Positions 9,199-17,932 are shown, numbered from the stretch's first letter. The stretch is 64,000 nt of DNA from Microvirga sp. (GCF_014699075.1 NZ_JACXAB010000007.1:124001-188000), one strand, 5' to 3'. Translations and numbers: made by a program. The notes: generated by a model from the sequence alone, not told the origin.

Positions 9199-10617
9199 AT
9201 GAACGTTAGCCGTGTCCTCCGCGTGACAGCCTTTGCCCTTGCCGCCCTCATGAGCGGTTCGGCTCTGGCCGCCGGCGGCCCTGCGCTTGTCGTTGAAGTC
9301 GAATCCGGCCGTGTTCTTCACGCCGAGAGGGCGACCGACCCCTGGTTTCCGGCTTCCATCACCAAGCTGATGACGGCCTATGTGGCCCTCGACAAGATCC
9401 GCTCCGGCCAGATGAGCATGGACACGCTTCTGATCGTGTCCGAGGGCGCCGCCGCCCTGCCCCCGTCGAAGATGGGCTTCAAGCCCGGCACGGAGATCCG
9501 GCTCGACAACGCTCTCAAGATCATGATGGTGAAGTCGGCAAACGACGTCGCAGCTACCATCGCGGAGAATATCGGCGGCTCCATCGACGGCTTCTCGGAG
9601 CTGATGAACGCCCATGCCCAAAAGCTCGGCATGGTCTCGAGCCGCTTCGCCAATCCCCACGGCCTGCCCGACGACCGCAACCAGACCACGGCCCGCGACA
9701 TGGCGCTTCTCGCCCGCGCGCTGCTGCGGGAGTTTCCGGACCACAGGGACCTGTTCGACATCGGCGCCGTCCAGTTCGGCCGCCGCATCATGCGCAACAC
9801 CAACGGCCTCATCGGCCGCTATCCCGGCGCTGACGGCATGAAGACCGGTTTCATCTGCTCGTCCGGCTTCAACGTGGTGGCAAGCGCCCACCGCGACGGC
9901 CGCCACCTGATCACGGTGGTGCTCGGCGCCCCTTCGTCCAACGAGCGCACCATCAAGGCCGCCGAGCTGTTCGACCGCGGCTTCAACAGCAAGGTGAACT
10001 TCACCAATCCGGAACTTGCGGCGCTCCCGGTCTCGGCCAATAGCAGCCCGCCGGACATGCGCCCGGTCATCTGCGACCGTCGCGGACCGGTGCCGCAGGA
10101 AGAGGACGCTCCGGCCGTTGCCGAAACCGACAGCAACATTCCGAACCTGTTCTCAACGGAAGTCATGGCCTTTGCCGGCACAGTTGCCGACAAGCCGGTG
10201 CGCACCGTGCTCGGGCCCCGCACCGCCGTGCAGCCGGAGCGGGTCTGGGTCGGCCTGAACCCTCCTTCCGAGGCTGAGATTGCCGCCCAGGCGGCGGCCG
10301 AGGCTGCAGCCGAGCAGGCGCGCAGGGCCAAGACCAAGAAGGCGGCGGCTCCCAAGAAGGGCAAGGCGGCAGCCAAGCAGGACGACGCGGCGCAGGACGA
10401 CACCAAGGCTGCCGAGAGCGAGCCCGCAAAGCCCGCGGTCAAGAGCACGGACAAGGGCGGCAAGACCCCGCCGCGGGTCAGCGTCACCGTCAAGCCGGTG
10501 ACGGGCGCGAAGCCGGAGGCCAAGCCCGCTGCGGACAGCAAAGCCAAGACGGACGCGAAGGCCAAGGCGCCCCAAAAGGCGGACGCGGCCGGAAAGCCGA
10601 AATCCGTCGCGAACTGA
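9199..10617 (+). CDS. D-alanyl-D-alanine carboxypeptidase (class A low-molecular-weight PBP) with basic C-terminal tail
   Basis: A 472-residue periplasmic peptidoglycan DD-carboxypeptidase. An N-terminal signal peptide (about 1-25, ...SGSALAAGG) precedes the three active-site motifs: SITK (Ser53, Lys56), SAN (113-115) and KTG (215-217). The catalytic domain ends near residue 275. The last third is low-complexity, rich in Ala, Lys and Pro, and strongly basic (runs of AAAEAAAEQARRAKTKK and KAKAPQKADAAGK type). That suggests contact with peptidoglycan or another polyanion, though this is inference. The ATG at 9199 has AAGGAG upstream. A strong intrinsic terminator follows directly. Confidence 0.93.
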   Translation: MNVSRVLRVTAFALAALMSGSALAAGGPALVVEVESGRVLHAERATDPWFPASITKLMTAYVALDKIRSGQMSMDTLLIVSEGAAALPPSKMGFKPGTEIRLDNALKIMMVKSANDVAATIAENIGGSIDGFSELMNAHAQKLGMVSSRFANPHGLPDDRNQTTARDMALLARALLREFPDHRDLFDIGAVQFGRRIMRNTNGLIGRYPGADGMKTGFICSSGFNVVASAHRDGRHLITVVLGAPSSNERTIKAAELFDRGFNSKVNFTNPELAALPVSANSSPPDMRPVICDRRGPVPQEEDAPAVAETDSNIPNLFSTEVMAFAGTVADKPVRTVLGPRTAVQPERVWVGLNPPSEAEIAAQAAAEAAAEQARRAKTKKAAAPKKGKAAAKQDDAAQDDTKAAESEPAKPAVKSTDKGGKTPPRVSVTVKPVTGAKPEAKPAADSKAKTDAKAKAPQKADAAGKPKSVAN

Positions 10618-10641
10618 TCCGACAGATCATCGTTTCTCTGC

Positions 10642-10670
10642 AACGCCCGGTCACCCACCGGGCGTTTTGC
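10642..10670 (+). terminator. Rho-independent terminator of the carboxypeptidase gene
   Basis: A 9-base stem AACGCCCGG / CCGGGCGTT (10642-10650 and 10658-10666) with a 7-base loop TCACCCA ends in TTTT. It lies 25 bases after the stop codon. Confidence 0.85.
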
Positions 10671-10691
10671 TTAGCGCGTCCAAGATGAAGC

Positions 10692-10734
10692 ATCGGATCA
10701 ATCCCAAAAGTGCAAATCCACTTTTGGGTCCGAT
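10692..10734. repeat. Intergenic hairpin element (dispersed-palindrome type)
   Basis: The inner arms CCCAAAAGTG (10703-10712) and CACTTTTGGG (10719-10728) are perfect and enclose CAAATC. Outer arms ATCGGA (10692-10697) and TCCGAT (10729-10734) extend the stem with a five-base bulge on one side. Palindromes with an AAAAGTG core and flanking TCGGA/TCCGA are, from memory, dispersed in Rhizobiales genomes. There is no T-tract, so it is not a standard terminator. It lies between the carboxypeptidase terminator and the next EamA gene. Confidence 0.6.
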
Positions 10735-10800
10735 ACTCTAGCCCTTGCAATTCAGGTGCATCCGGGCAAACGCTTCGGACCCTGCCACGCAAGTTTCAAG

Positions 10801-11706
10801 ATGAATCGCTCCTCCCCCGCCAGCGGCCTGCTCTTCGCTCTCGTCTCGGCGAGCCTCTATGGCTTCAACATCGTGTACGCCCGCATGGCCTCCTTTGCGG
10901 GTGCCAGCGGCTCGGCCATCGTGGTCTATCGGGTGTTCCTGATGCTCGTTCTGGTGGGCATCGTGGCTGCGCTCATGAGACAATCGCTCAAAGCAGCCAG
11001 GGAGGAGCGCGGCACTCTGCTGCTGCTCGGCATTGCCACGGCGTTCGTGGGCATCTGCTACCTCTCGTCCGTGGCGTATATCCCGGTCACAGTGGCGGCC
11101 GTGGTGTTCTACACCTTCCCGATCCTGATCGTGCTTGCGAGCCCCTTCGTGGAGGGCACGAAGCTCACGCCGACATTGCTGGGAGTCGTGGCCGTGGCCA
11201 CCCTCGGCGTGGCCCTGGTCGTGGGACCGGCCTTTGGCGGTCTCGATTGGCGGGGCCTTGCCCTCGCCTTCGGGGCGAGCATCGCCACGGCGATCCAGTT
11301 CTTCGCCGCCGCGCGCTGCCGCAGGACCGGCGTCATGGCCAAGACTTTCTGGATCCATGTGCTCGTCCTGCCCACCGCAGCGCTCATCAGCCTGGCGGCC
11401 GGGCAGCTGGCGCCGCCCTCCTCTCTGGCGGCCGCCCCTTTCGCGGTCGCCATGACGATCGGCGGCTATATCTTCGGCTTCGTGCTGCAGTTCCTGGCGC
11501 TCGGGCGCATCACGGCGGTCGCGGCCGGAATCATCTATTGCACCGAGCCCGTGGTGGCCGCCATCTCGTCGGCTCTCATCCTCGACGAGGTCCTGTCGCC
11601 TTTGCAGATTGCGGGAGGCGCCCTTGTGCTGGGAGCCATCATGGCCAACGTTGTGCTGGAGCAGCGCCGCCTTAAAGGTGCGCCCCTGGTGCCGATTGCG
11701 GATTGA
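10801..11706 (+). CDS. EamA/DMT-superfamily transporter
   Basis: A 301-residue membrane protein with about ten hydrophobic segments in two EamA repeats ([20 protein letters not shown] in the first, [22 protein letters not shown] in the second). The [10 protein letters not shown]...LDEVL element is the common second-repeat signature of this superfamily. The start at 10801 opens directly into the first membrane helix; a longer frame from 10756 adds a cysteine/basic stretch not expected here. The last four bases overlap a possible TTG start of the CobW gene, so the two are likely co-transcribed. Substrate unknown. Confidence 0.86.
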   Translation: MNRSSPASGLLFALVSASLYGFNIVYARMASFAGASGSAIVVYRVFLMLVLVGIVAALMRQSLKAAREERGTLLLLGIATAFVGICYLSSVAYIPVTVAAVVFYTFPILIVLASPFVEGTKLTPTLLGVVAVATLGVALVVGPAFGGLDWRGLALAFGASIATAIQFFAAARCRRTGVMAKTFWIHVLVLPTAALISLAAGQLAPPSSLAAAPFAVAMTIGGYIFGFVLQFLALGRITAVAAGIIYCTEPVVAAISSALILDEVLSPLQIAGGALVLGAIMANVVLEQRRLKGAPLVPIAD

Positions 11707-11711
11707 ACCCG

Positions 11712-12851
11712 ATGACGAACAGCCCGATGACCCCACCCGCTCCCCTCCCGCTCACCATCCTCACGGGCTTTCTCGGCTCGGGCAAAACCACCCTGCTCAA
11801 CCGGCTTCTGAAAGAAGCCGCGCTGCAGGACAGCGTGGTGATCATCAACGAGTTCGGCGAGATCGGCCTCGATCATCTTCTGGTGGAGACGGTCGACGAG
11901 GGCATGGTGCTGCTCTCCGCCGGCTGCCTCTGCTGCACGGTGCGCGGCGACCTCATCGCGACCCTGGAAGATCTCCTGCGCAAGCGCGACAACGGCCGTA
12001 TCATGCCGTTCAAGCGCGTGATCATCGAGACCACGGGCCTCGCCGATCCGGCCCCGATCCTGCACGCGGTGCTCTATCACCCGTATCTATCGATGCGCTA
12101 CGCCGTGGAAGGCGTGGTCACTGTGGTCGATGCGGTCAACGGGTCTGCGACCCTTGACGTCCATCGCGAAGCCGTGAAGCAGGCGGCCGTGGCCGAGCGC
12201 ATTGTCCTCTCGAAAACGGACCTCGTGAGCGATGAGGCAAAGCTCTCGGAACTGCGGGATAGGCTGCATCAGCTCAATCCCGGCGCAACCCTGCTTGCGG
12301 CGGATGCGCCGGCCGAGGCTGTCATCGCCGGTGGCCTCTTCGATCTCGACGGCAAGATCGCCGATGTGGCCGGGTGGCTGAAGACGGAAGCCGTCGAGCA
12401 AGCTGAACGCGAAAGCCACGCGCACCAGCACGGGCACCATCATCACGGGCATGATCATCACCATCATCATGACGTGAACCGGCACGACGAGCGCATCCGC
12501 GCCTTCTGCCTTACGAGCGACCAGCCGATCCGCCAGGGCACGCTCGACATGTTCCTCGATCTCCTGCGCTCGTCGCAAGGCGCGAAGCTGCTCCGCGTGA
12601 AAGGCCTTGTGGCGCTGGCCGAGGATCCGGAGCATCCGGTCGTCATCCATGGCGTGCAGCATGTGATCCATGTGCCGGCCGTGCTGCCGCGCTGGCCGAG
12701 CGAAGACAGGCGCAGCCGCATCGTGTTCATCGTGGACGATCTCGAACGTGAGACCGTGGAGAAGCTTTGGGACGCCTTCCTCGGCAAGCCCGCCGTCGAC
12801 CGGCCCGATGCGGCGGCCCTGTCGGACAATCCGCTGTCGCTGAGGCGGTGA
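11712..12851 (+). CDS. CobW-family (COG0523) G3E GTPase metallochaperone with His-rich linker
   Basis: A 379-residue G3E GTPase of the CobW/ZNG family, which delivers metal ions to client proteins using GTP. The Walker A is GFLGSGKT (19-26). The metal-binding motif GCLCC (Cys72, Cys74, Cys75) follows, then the GTPase switch region ([14 protein letters not shown]) and SKTDLV as the base-recognition motif. A stretch of more than a dozen histidines at about residues 236-255 separates the GTPase from the C-terminal CobW_C domain; such tails usually signal zinc, cobalt or nickel binding. I use the ATG at 11712; a TTG at 11703 would overlap the EamA stop (TTGA). Zinc or cobalt is possible and the sequence does not decide between them. 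Confidence 0.9.
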   Translation: MTNSPMTPPAPLPLTILTGFLGSGKTTLLNRLLKEAALQDSVVIINEFGEIGLDHLLVETVDEGMVLLSAGCLCCTVRGDLIATLEDLLRKRDNGRIMPFKRVIIETTGLADPAPILHAVLYHPYLSMRYAVEGVVTVVDAVNGSATLDVHREAVKQAAVAERIVLSKTDLVSDEAKLSELRDRLHQLNPGATLLAADAPAEAVIAGGLFDLDGKIADVAGWLKTEAVEQAERESHAHQHGHHHHGHDHHHHHDVNRHDERIRAFCLTSDQPIRQGTLDMFLDLLRSSQGAKLLRVKGLVALAEDPEHPVVIHGVQHVIHVPAVLPRWPSEDRRSRIVFIVDDLERETVEKLWDAFLGKPAVDRPDAAALSDNPLSLRR

Positions 12852-12878
12852 ATACCTCTCGCCGACATCCAACAAGAG

Positions 12879-12990
12879 CCTCATCCTGAGGAGCGAGCTT
12901 GCTCGCGTCTCGAAGGACGAGGCGTTTCCAGTGCATCCTGGTAGCTCCTTAGAGACGCCGCTTTCAGCGGCTCCTCAGAGGCTGGCTCAT
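12879..12990. repeat. Palindromic element of the CCTCATCCTGAGGAG family, degenerate copy
   Basis: The left end CCTCATCCTGAGGAG (12879-12893) is identical to the left arm of the element at 21114-21216. Inside, TCTCGAAGGA and GAGACGCCG also match that copy in order. The right end GGCTCCTCAGAGGCTGG is a damaged version of the inverted arm. Both copies are about 100-110 bases long. Confidence 0.7.
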
Positions 12991-13020
12991 AAATCCCTTC
13001 TGGCATGGGCATAGGCTTTC

Positions 13021-13122
13021 CCTCCCCCTTGTGGGGCGGGTCAGGGTGGGGGGTGTGAGCGCTAGACTGGACCAGCGAAGCGCCGGCACCCCCACCTCCA
13101 ACTCCTCCCCACAAGGGGGAGG
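13021..13122. repeat. Palindromic element with 16-base terminal inverted repeats
   Basis: CCTCCCCCTTGTGGGG (13021-13036) is exactly inverted at 13107-13122. The interior is G/C-run rich (GGGTCAGGGTGGGG ... CACCCCCACCTCC). A related element lies at 14774-14902 and a degenerate one around 42700-42955, so this is a dispersed non-coding family. Confidence 0.75.
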
Positions 13123-13188
13123 AGGGCTCGTCGGCGCTTTATGAGCCATACTCTCAGGATGAGGGTAGAGTGGTGTGAGGTGTTTACA

Positions 13189-13956
13189 TCACGCCGCCAT
13201 CTGCGAGCGCTGTGCCCAGCCGGTCATGGAGCGCTCCGCATAGGCCGTGATCGCGTACATGATGACGCCGAGCACCGCGAGCACCACGAGGGCGGCCCAG
13301 ACGAGGGGCACCTCGAAGGCAGCCGAGGCCCGCGTGAGCAGATTGCCGATGCCCACATTCGACGCGTTCTGCTCGCCGATCACGGAGCCCACATAGGCCA
13401 GCGTGATCGCGACCTTCAACGAGCCGAAGAAATACGGCATGGCGCGCGGCACGCCGACCTTGAACACGATGTCGCGCTTCGAGGCGCCGAGCGCCCGCAG
13501 CACGTCCTCCATCTCGGGCTCCACCGTGGCGATGCCGGTCGCGACATTCACCACGATGGGGAAGAACGAGATCAGGAAGGCGGTCATCACCGGCGGCACC
13601 CAGCCGACGCCGAACCAGAACACCAGGATCGGCACCACGGCCACCTTGGGGATCGAGTTGAAGCCCACAAGCAACGGATAGGTGCCCGCATTGATGAGCC
13701 GCGAGGAGCCCAGCACCATCCCGAGCAGGAGGCCGAAGCCGACCGCGAGGCCGAAACCCGCCAGCGTCATCCAGAGGGTGTGCATGGCGTGGTAGGCGAG
13801 CTGGCTGCGGTATTCCCACACGGCCCAGAGAATCGTGGAGGGCGCCGGCAGGATGAAGCTCGAGATCTTCAGCACATGGCAGAGGATCTCCCACAGGGCG
13901 AAGAACCCGACGGTGAAGACCCAGGGCGCGAGGGCAAGCTTGTTCTTGGTTTTCAT
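13189..13956 (-). CDS. ABC transporter permease (nitrate/sulfonate/taurine/NMT1 type)
   Basis: A 255-residue BPD-type permease with about six membrane segments. The coupling loop carries EPEMEDVLRALGASKRDIVFKVGVPRAMPYFF, the EAA-type motif (RALGAS...G.PRAMP) that docks on the ATPase. It is the third gene of an importer set whose order on this strand is binding protein, ATPase, permease; the ATPase stop is only 7 bases from this start. The start at 13956 (MKTKNKLALAPW) gives the usual cytoplasmic leader before the first helix; the longer frame to 14052 runs inside the ATPase gene. Confidence 0.92.
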   Translation of the reverse strand: MKTKNKLALAPWVFTVGFFALWEILCHVLKISSFILPAPSTILWAVWEYRSQLAYHAMHTLWMTLAGFGLAVGFGLLLGMVLGSSRLINAGTYPLLVGFNSIPKVAVVPILVFWFGVGWVPPVMTAFLISFFPIVVNVATGIATVEPEMEDVLRALGASKRDIVFKVGVPRAMPYFFGSLKVAITLAYVGSVIGEQNASNVGIGNLLTRASAAFEVPLVWAALVVLAVLGVIMYAITAYAERSMTGWAQRSQMAA

Positions 13957-13963
13957 GGGATCC

Positions 13964-14755
13964 TCACGCCGCCTGGCGCGCCTGCGCGATGTGGCCGCGC
14001 AACTCGTGAACGAGGGCAGAGAATTCCGGCGTATAGGTGATCTCGAGATCACGCGGCCGCGGGAACTCCACCTCGCGCTCGGCCACGATGCGACCGGGCC
14101 GGGCGCTCATGCAGAAGATGCGGTCCGCCAGGAACGCCGCCTCGCGCAGGTCATGGGTGACGAGAATGATCGTCACCTTCTGGGCCGCATGCAGGTCGCG
14201 CATCACGCACCACAATTCTTCGCGGGTGAAGCTGTCGAGCGCGCCGAAGGGCTCATCGAGCATCAGGAGCTTGGGTTCGTGGATGAGCGCGCGGCAAAGG
14301 GAGGCCCGCTGCTGCATGCCGCCTGACAGCTGCCAGGGGAATTTGTGCCCCTGCCCCTTGAGACCCACCTGGGCGAGCAGGCTCTCGGCCTTCGCCACAT
14401 ATTCCGCCTTGTGGCGGCGCAGCCGCGAGCGATGCGGCTCCACGATTTCGAGCGGCAGCAGGATGTTGTCGAGGGTGGTGCGCCAGGGCAGCATCGTCGG
14501 GTTCTGGAACGCCATGCCGGCGAGCTTCACCGGCGCTCCCACTTGCCTGCCGTCCACGATCACCGTTCCCTCGACGGGAAACTGCAATCCGGTGGCGAGC
14601 TTCATCAGAGTGGACTTGCCGCAGCCCGAAGGACCGACGATGGCGGCGAACTCGCCCTCGTGTACCTTGAGATTCAGGTTCTGGACAGCAGGCAGACCGT
14701 CCTCAGCCCGCGCATAGACGTGGGTCACATCGTGGATATCGACGAAAGCAGACAA
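13964..14755 (-). CDS. ABC transporter ATP-binding protein (nitrate/sulfonate/taurine/NMT1 type)
   Basis: A 263-residue ABC ATPase. Walker A GPSGCGKST, Q-loop FQNPTMLPWRT, signature LSGGMQQR, Walker B LLMLDEPFGALD and switch histidine LVTHD are all intact. The PSGCGKST/DEPFGALD pattern is that of SsuB/TauB/NrtD-like ATPases. I place the start at a TTG (14755), MSAFVDIHDVTHVYA, because CGGAG lies 7 bases upstream and the frame above it is repeat DNA (14774-14902). It sits between the permease and binding-protein genes and would power import of the ligand bound by the latter. Confidence 0.92.
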   Translation of the reverse strand: MSAFVDIHDVTHVYARAEDGLPAVQNLNLKVHEGEFAAIVGPSGCGKSTLMKLATGLQFPVEGTVIVDGRQVGAPVKLAGMAFQNPTMLPWRTTLDNILLPLEIVEPHRSRLRRHKAEYVAKAESLLAQVGLKGQGHKFPWQLSGGMQQRASLCRALIHEPKLLMLDEPFGALDSFTREELWCVMRDLHAAQKVTIILVTHDLREAAFLADRIFCMSARPGRIVAEREVEFPRPRDLEITYTPEFSALVHELRGHIAQARQAA

Positions 14756-14773
14756 CGGGCACTCCGTGGTCTC

Positions 14774-14902
14774 ACCCTCCCTTTGAGGGGGAGGGTCGGC
14801 CGTCAGGCCGGGGTGGGGTGAGTAGCGCGACCTTGCAGGACGTGGCGTTTCCACCCCACCTCGCTCGCCTATGCTCGCGACCCTCCCCCTCAAGGGGAGG
14901 GT
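14774..14902. repeat. Palindromic element with 23-base terminal inverted repeats inside an ABC operon
   Basis: The 23 bases at 14774-14796 are repeated in inverted orientation at 14880-14902 with a single mismatch; each arm is itself a hairpin (ACCCTCC ... GGAGGGT). The middle carries CCGGGGTGGGGTG and CCACCCCACC. The element fills the gap between the binding-protein stop (14912) and the ATPase start (14755), so it is transcribed with the operon. Confidence 0.78.
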
Positions 14903-14911
14903 AAAGAACGA

Positions 14912-15946
14912 TCAGTTCACCTTGCGCTGATCGGCGGCGGGGAGGAACTGCTCCGTGAACACCGCGTCCACTTCGGGCTTGGCCTTGTAGGTGAAGGTCA
15001 GGCCGATCTGGTCGAGGGCCTTGGCGAAACGGGCCTTGTCGATGCCGCCGAAACCGTTCTCCTTCACCCACGGGGTGATCATGTTCTGCTCCAGCACCAT
15101 CTTGAGGCGCTCGAGCTCCACGTCCTTCTTGGCGACGTCGTTGCGCTTGACAACCGCGTCGACAGCGCCCGACGGATCCTTCACCGTGTCCTGCACGCCC
15201 TTCATGATGGCGCGCAGCAGGCCCTTCACAGCCTCGGGCTTTTCTTGAGCGAACTTCTGCGAGACGATGATCGTGTTGCCGTAAAGATCGACGCCGTAAT
15301 CGCTCATGAGCAGCACGACGATGTCGTCCGCCGGCACGCCGCGGGACTTCAGGTTGATGTAGGACGACATGGAGAAGCCGAACACCGCATCGACCTCACC
15401 CTGCGCCAGCATGGGCTCGCGGACCGGAAAGCCCACGTTCTCGAACTTCATGGTGGTATCGTCGATCTTGTTCACGGCCTTGAAGATCGGCCATTGCGCG
15501 TAAGCGCCGTCAGCGGCCGGCGCGCCGAACTTCTTACCCTGGAGGCTCGACACCTCCTTAGCAATGCCCCGGCTCTTGCGCCCGATGAGGGCGAAGGGCG
15601 GACGGTCGTAGATCACCATCACGGCCTTGATGTCGGTGCCGGGATTCTCGTCGCGGAAGCGCACGAGGGAGTTCACGTCGCCGAAGCCCACGTCATAGGT
15701 GCCCGACGCCACGCGGGAGATCGGCTCGCGGGATCCCGCCGCCGGATCGATGGTGACGTCGAGGCCCTCGGCCTTGAAGTAGCCCTTGTCGAGGGCAACC
15801 GCGAACGGAGCGGCCGGCCCCTCCCAGCGCCAGTCCAGGGAGAACCGCACCGGGGTCTGGGCCTGGGCAGCGGAGCCGAGAAGCACGGCAGCGCCCGCCA
15901 GCATGCCCTTGATCCACCCTGCCTTTATCGAACGATCCAAGAACAT
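14912..15946 (-). CDS. ABC transporter substrate-binding protein (NMT1/THI5-like)
   Basis: A 344-residue periplasmic binding protein. A signal peptide (about 1-30, AGAAVLLGSAAQAQ) precedes VRFSLDWRWEGPAAPFAVALDKGYFKAEGL, the standard opening of the NMT1/SsuA family. SGTYDVGFGDVNSLVRF and the later QGEVDAVFGFS are typical strand-helix elements lining the ligand cleft. Family ligands include thiamine pyrimidine precursors, sulfonates, nitrate and riboflavin-like compounds. The sequence does not settle which, and no TPP riboswitch was recognised upstream. The ATG at 15946 follows AGAGGTG; longer frames up to 16090 add no signal sequence. Confidence 0.9.
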   Translation of the reverse strand: MFLDRSIKAGWIKGMLAGAAVLLGSAAQAQTPVRFSLDWRWEGPAAPFAVALDKGYFKAEGLDVTIDPAAGSREPISRVASGTYDVGFGDVNSLVRFRDENPGTDIKAVMVIYDRPPFALIGRKSRGIAKEVSSLQGKKFGAPAADGAYAQWPIFKAVNKIDDTTMKFENVGFPVREPMLAQGEVDAVFGFSMSSYINLKSRGVPADDIVVLLMSDYGVDLYGNTIIVSQKFAQEKPEAVKGLLRAIMKGVQDTVKDPSGAVDAVVKRNDVAKKDVELERLKMVLEQNMITPWVKENGFGGIDKARFAKALDQIGLTFTYKAKPEVDAVFTEQFLPAADQRKVN

Positions 15947-16245
15947 CACCGTCACCTCTGTTTTTATGGCCTTGAGCCTTCTGGCGTTCTTTGTCGCCAG
16001 CTGCCTTGTTCTTGACCATGCAATCAGATCGGTGCTTCGGGTCAAGTCTCTTGCCAGGGCATCCCTGCTGCCGGGACGTGCATTTGACAAAAAATTGAGC
16101 AGGAATTCTCACGGCCAAGGCTCTTGACGGGGTTCAGAGCTCTCCCCACCTTGATCCCATCGGCGACCGGGCCCCTCTGGCAGGACGCAACCGCGACTGC
16201 GATGTCGGAGCCGATGCTTGAACATAAGCAATCAAAGGTCCGGTT

Positions 16246-17253
16246 ATGCCAGAATTCCTGCTCATGGAATGGCTGGGGAAGCCCGTCTGGATGTGGACGG
16301 CTTTCCTGAGCCTTGTCGTTTTTCTCCTCGCCTTCGATCTCGGTGTCCTGAACAGAAAGGACAAAGAACTCGGCGTGAAGGAGAGCCTTCTCCTCTCTGC
16401 CTTCTATATCGGCATCGCGATGCTCTTCGGTGCCTATATCTGGTGGTCCTTCGAGACCGGCCTCCTGGTGACCCAGGACGGCACCCATGCGGGCATCTCC
16501 TACTTCACGGGCTTCTTCATCGAAAAGTCCCTGTCGATCGACAATGTCTTCGTGATTTCGCTGATCTTCAGCTATTTCGCGATTCCCAGAGCGTACCAGT
16601 ACCGCGCCCTTGTCTGGGGCATCATCGGCGTCATCGTCCTGCGCGGCATCATGATCGCCTTAGGCGCCGCTTTGGTGCAGGAATACTCCTGGATGCTCTA
16701 CATCTTCGGCGCGTTCCTGATCGCGACCGGCATCAAGATGCTGATCGTGCCCGATAGCGATCCGGACATCGAGAAGAACCCGCTCGTCCGCTTCCTGCGC
16801 AAGCACATGCGGGTGACGAACCGCCTTCATAACCAGCACTTCTTCGTGCGCGAGCCCGACCCGAAGACAGGCAAGCTCGTCACCTGGGCGACGCCGCTCT
16901 TCCTGGCTCTCGTGGTGATCAACGTCGCCGACCTGATCTTCGCGGTGGATTCGGTGCCGGCGATCTTCGCCATCACCACGGATACCTTCGTGGTCTACAC
17001 GGCCAACATCATGGCAATCCTGGGCTTAAGGGCGCTCTACTTCGCGCTCGCCGCCATGGTGCACCGGTTCCACTACCTGAAATATGCCCTGGCGCTGGTG
17101 CTCGTGTTCATCGGCGGCAAGATCTTCTGGAACCAGCTCGTGGGCAAGCTCGATCCCACCATTTCGCTCGGCGTGACCCTCGCCCTGATCGCCGGTGGTG
17201 TCCTCTTCTCACTGTGGAAGACGAAGGACGAGCAGGCGGCCATTTCCGGGTAA
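16246..17253 (+). CDS. TerC/Alx-family integral membrane protein
   Basis: A 335-residue TerC-family protein. About nine hydrophobic segments are visible, and the family's acidic motifs lie in them: VFLLAFDLGVLNRK, GFFIEKSLSIDNVFVISLIFSYF and NVADLIFAVDSVPAIFAITTDTFVVYTANI. Alx/TerC members export manganese or help metallate exported proteins, with the membrane aspartates likely contacting the ion. The length and the His-rich loop HNQHFF between the halves fit the Alx subgroup. An AAAGG lies upstream of ATG 16246. I looked for a yybP-ykoY manganese riboswitch in the 16100-16245 leader and did not see its conserved core. Confidence 0.92.
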   Translation: MPEFLLMEWLGKPVWMWTAFLSLVVFLLAFDLGVLNRKDKELGVKESLLLSAFYIGIAMLFGAYIWWSFETGLLVTQDGTHAGISYFTGFFIEKSLSIDNVFVISLIFSYFAIPRAYQYRALVWGIIGVIVLRGIMIALGAALVQEYSWMLYIFGAFLIATGIKMLIVPDSDPDIEKNPLVRFLRKHMRVTNRLHNQHFFVREPDPKTGKLVTWATPLFLALVVINVADLIFAVDSVPAIFAITTDTFVVYTANIMAILGLRALYFALAAMVHRFHYLKYALALVLVFIGGKIFWNQLVGKLDPTISLGVTLALIAGGVLFSLWKTKDEQAAISG

Positions 17254-17302
17254 GGCATAGTGGGAGGGTGAACGCCCTCCCATTTCGTTTTCCGCTCCTC
17301 AT

Positions 17303-17340
17303 TGTCATTCCGGGCTCGCCTTTGGCGCCCCGGAATGACA
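17303..17340. repeat. REP-like palindrome with perfect 12-base arms
   Basis: TGTCATTCCGGG (17303-17314) and CCCGGAATGACA (17329-17340) are exact inverses around a 14-base centre. It lies between the convergent terC-like and Lrp-like genes and could fold as a strong hairpin in either transcript, although there is no T-run. Confidence 0.7.
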
Positions 17341-17356
17341 GCAATGATATGTCTGT

Positions 17357-17818
17357 TTATACCGGCAACATCCCGTCGCTCTTGACCTCTTCCATCACCG
17401 CGTAGGTGCGGGTCTCCTTCACGCCCGGCAGGGCGAGAAGAATGTCGCCGAGGAAGCGGCGGTAGGCGGCCATGTCGGCCACTCGGGTCTTCACCAGATA
17501 ATCGAAGCCGCCCGCCACCATGTGGCATTCCAGAACTTCTGGTGCGCGCTTCACGGCCTCGGCGAATTTCTCGAAGACGTCTGGCGTGGTCTTGTCGAGG
17601 GAGACTTCCACGAAGACCAGGAGGCCAAGCCCCAGCCGGTGCGGATCAAGCCTTGCCCCATAGCCGGCGATGAAGCCGTCCCGCTGCAGGCGCTTCACGC
17701 GGTCGCTGGTGGAGGTGGGCGACAACCCAACCTTTTCCGCCAAGTCCACGGTGGCGATGCGCCCATCGGCCTGAAGGGCTTTGAGGATCTTGCGATCGGT
17801 ACGGTCCAAGTCCGTCAT
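17357..17818 (-). CDS. putR: Lrp/AsnC-family regulator, probable PutR
   Basis: A 153-residue Lrp/AsnC protein. The N-terminal winged helix-turn-helix (LDRTDRKILKALQADGRIATVDLAEKVGLSPTSTSDRVKRL) is followed by a RAM effector domain (AGYGARLDP...; EVLECHMVAGGFDYLVKTRVADMAAYRRFL). It is divergent from putA with 114 bases between starts. In alphaproteobacteria this arrangement usually marks PutR, which activates putA in response to proline; the name rests on this context. I use ATG 17818; a GTG two codons upstream is possible. Confidence 0.85.
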   Translation of the reverse strand: MTDLDRTDRKILKALQADGRIATVDLAEKVGLSPTSTSDRVKRLQRDGFIAGYGARLDPHRLGLGLLVFVEVSLDKTTPDVFEKFAEAVKRAPEVLECHMVAGGFDYLVKTRVADMAAYRRFLGDILLALPGVKETRTYAVMEEVKSDGMLPV

Positions 17819-17932
17819 TTTCACGGTCTTTCAGGATGATGGCCGCTTTTACTAAGGCAAAGAGGGTGATTTTTCCATCGAAGCACGCCTCTTGCCCACC
17901 TATATTCCGGGAAACATCCAGAGGATCTTCCG
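17819..17932. promoter_or_regulatory. Divergent promoter region between the Lrp-like regulator and putA
   Basis: These 114 bases are clearly less GC-rich than the flanking genes in parts (for example GTGATTTTTCCATC) and must carry both promoters. I see no perfect palindrome. Lrp-type sites are often degenerate, so this does not argue against regulation. Confidence 0.5.

Larger units (their letters stand above)
12852..13188. other. Gene-free spacer filled with palindromic elements
   Basis: The 337 bases between the convergent CobW and ABC permease genes contain no credible gene. They hold two repeat elements listed separately: one bounded by CCTCATCCTGAGGAG from 12879, and one at 13021-13122 with 16-base terminal inverted repeats. 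Confidence 0.8.

Noticed and set aside
16100..16245. Manganese (yybP-ykoY) riboswitch before the TerC-type gene
   Set aside because: The family is often under this riboswitch, but I could not find its conserved purine-rich core here.
15947..16245. TPP riboswitch for the NMT1-type importer
   Set aside because: The conserved CTGAGA and following helices were not seen upstream of the binding-protein gene.
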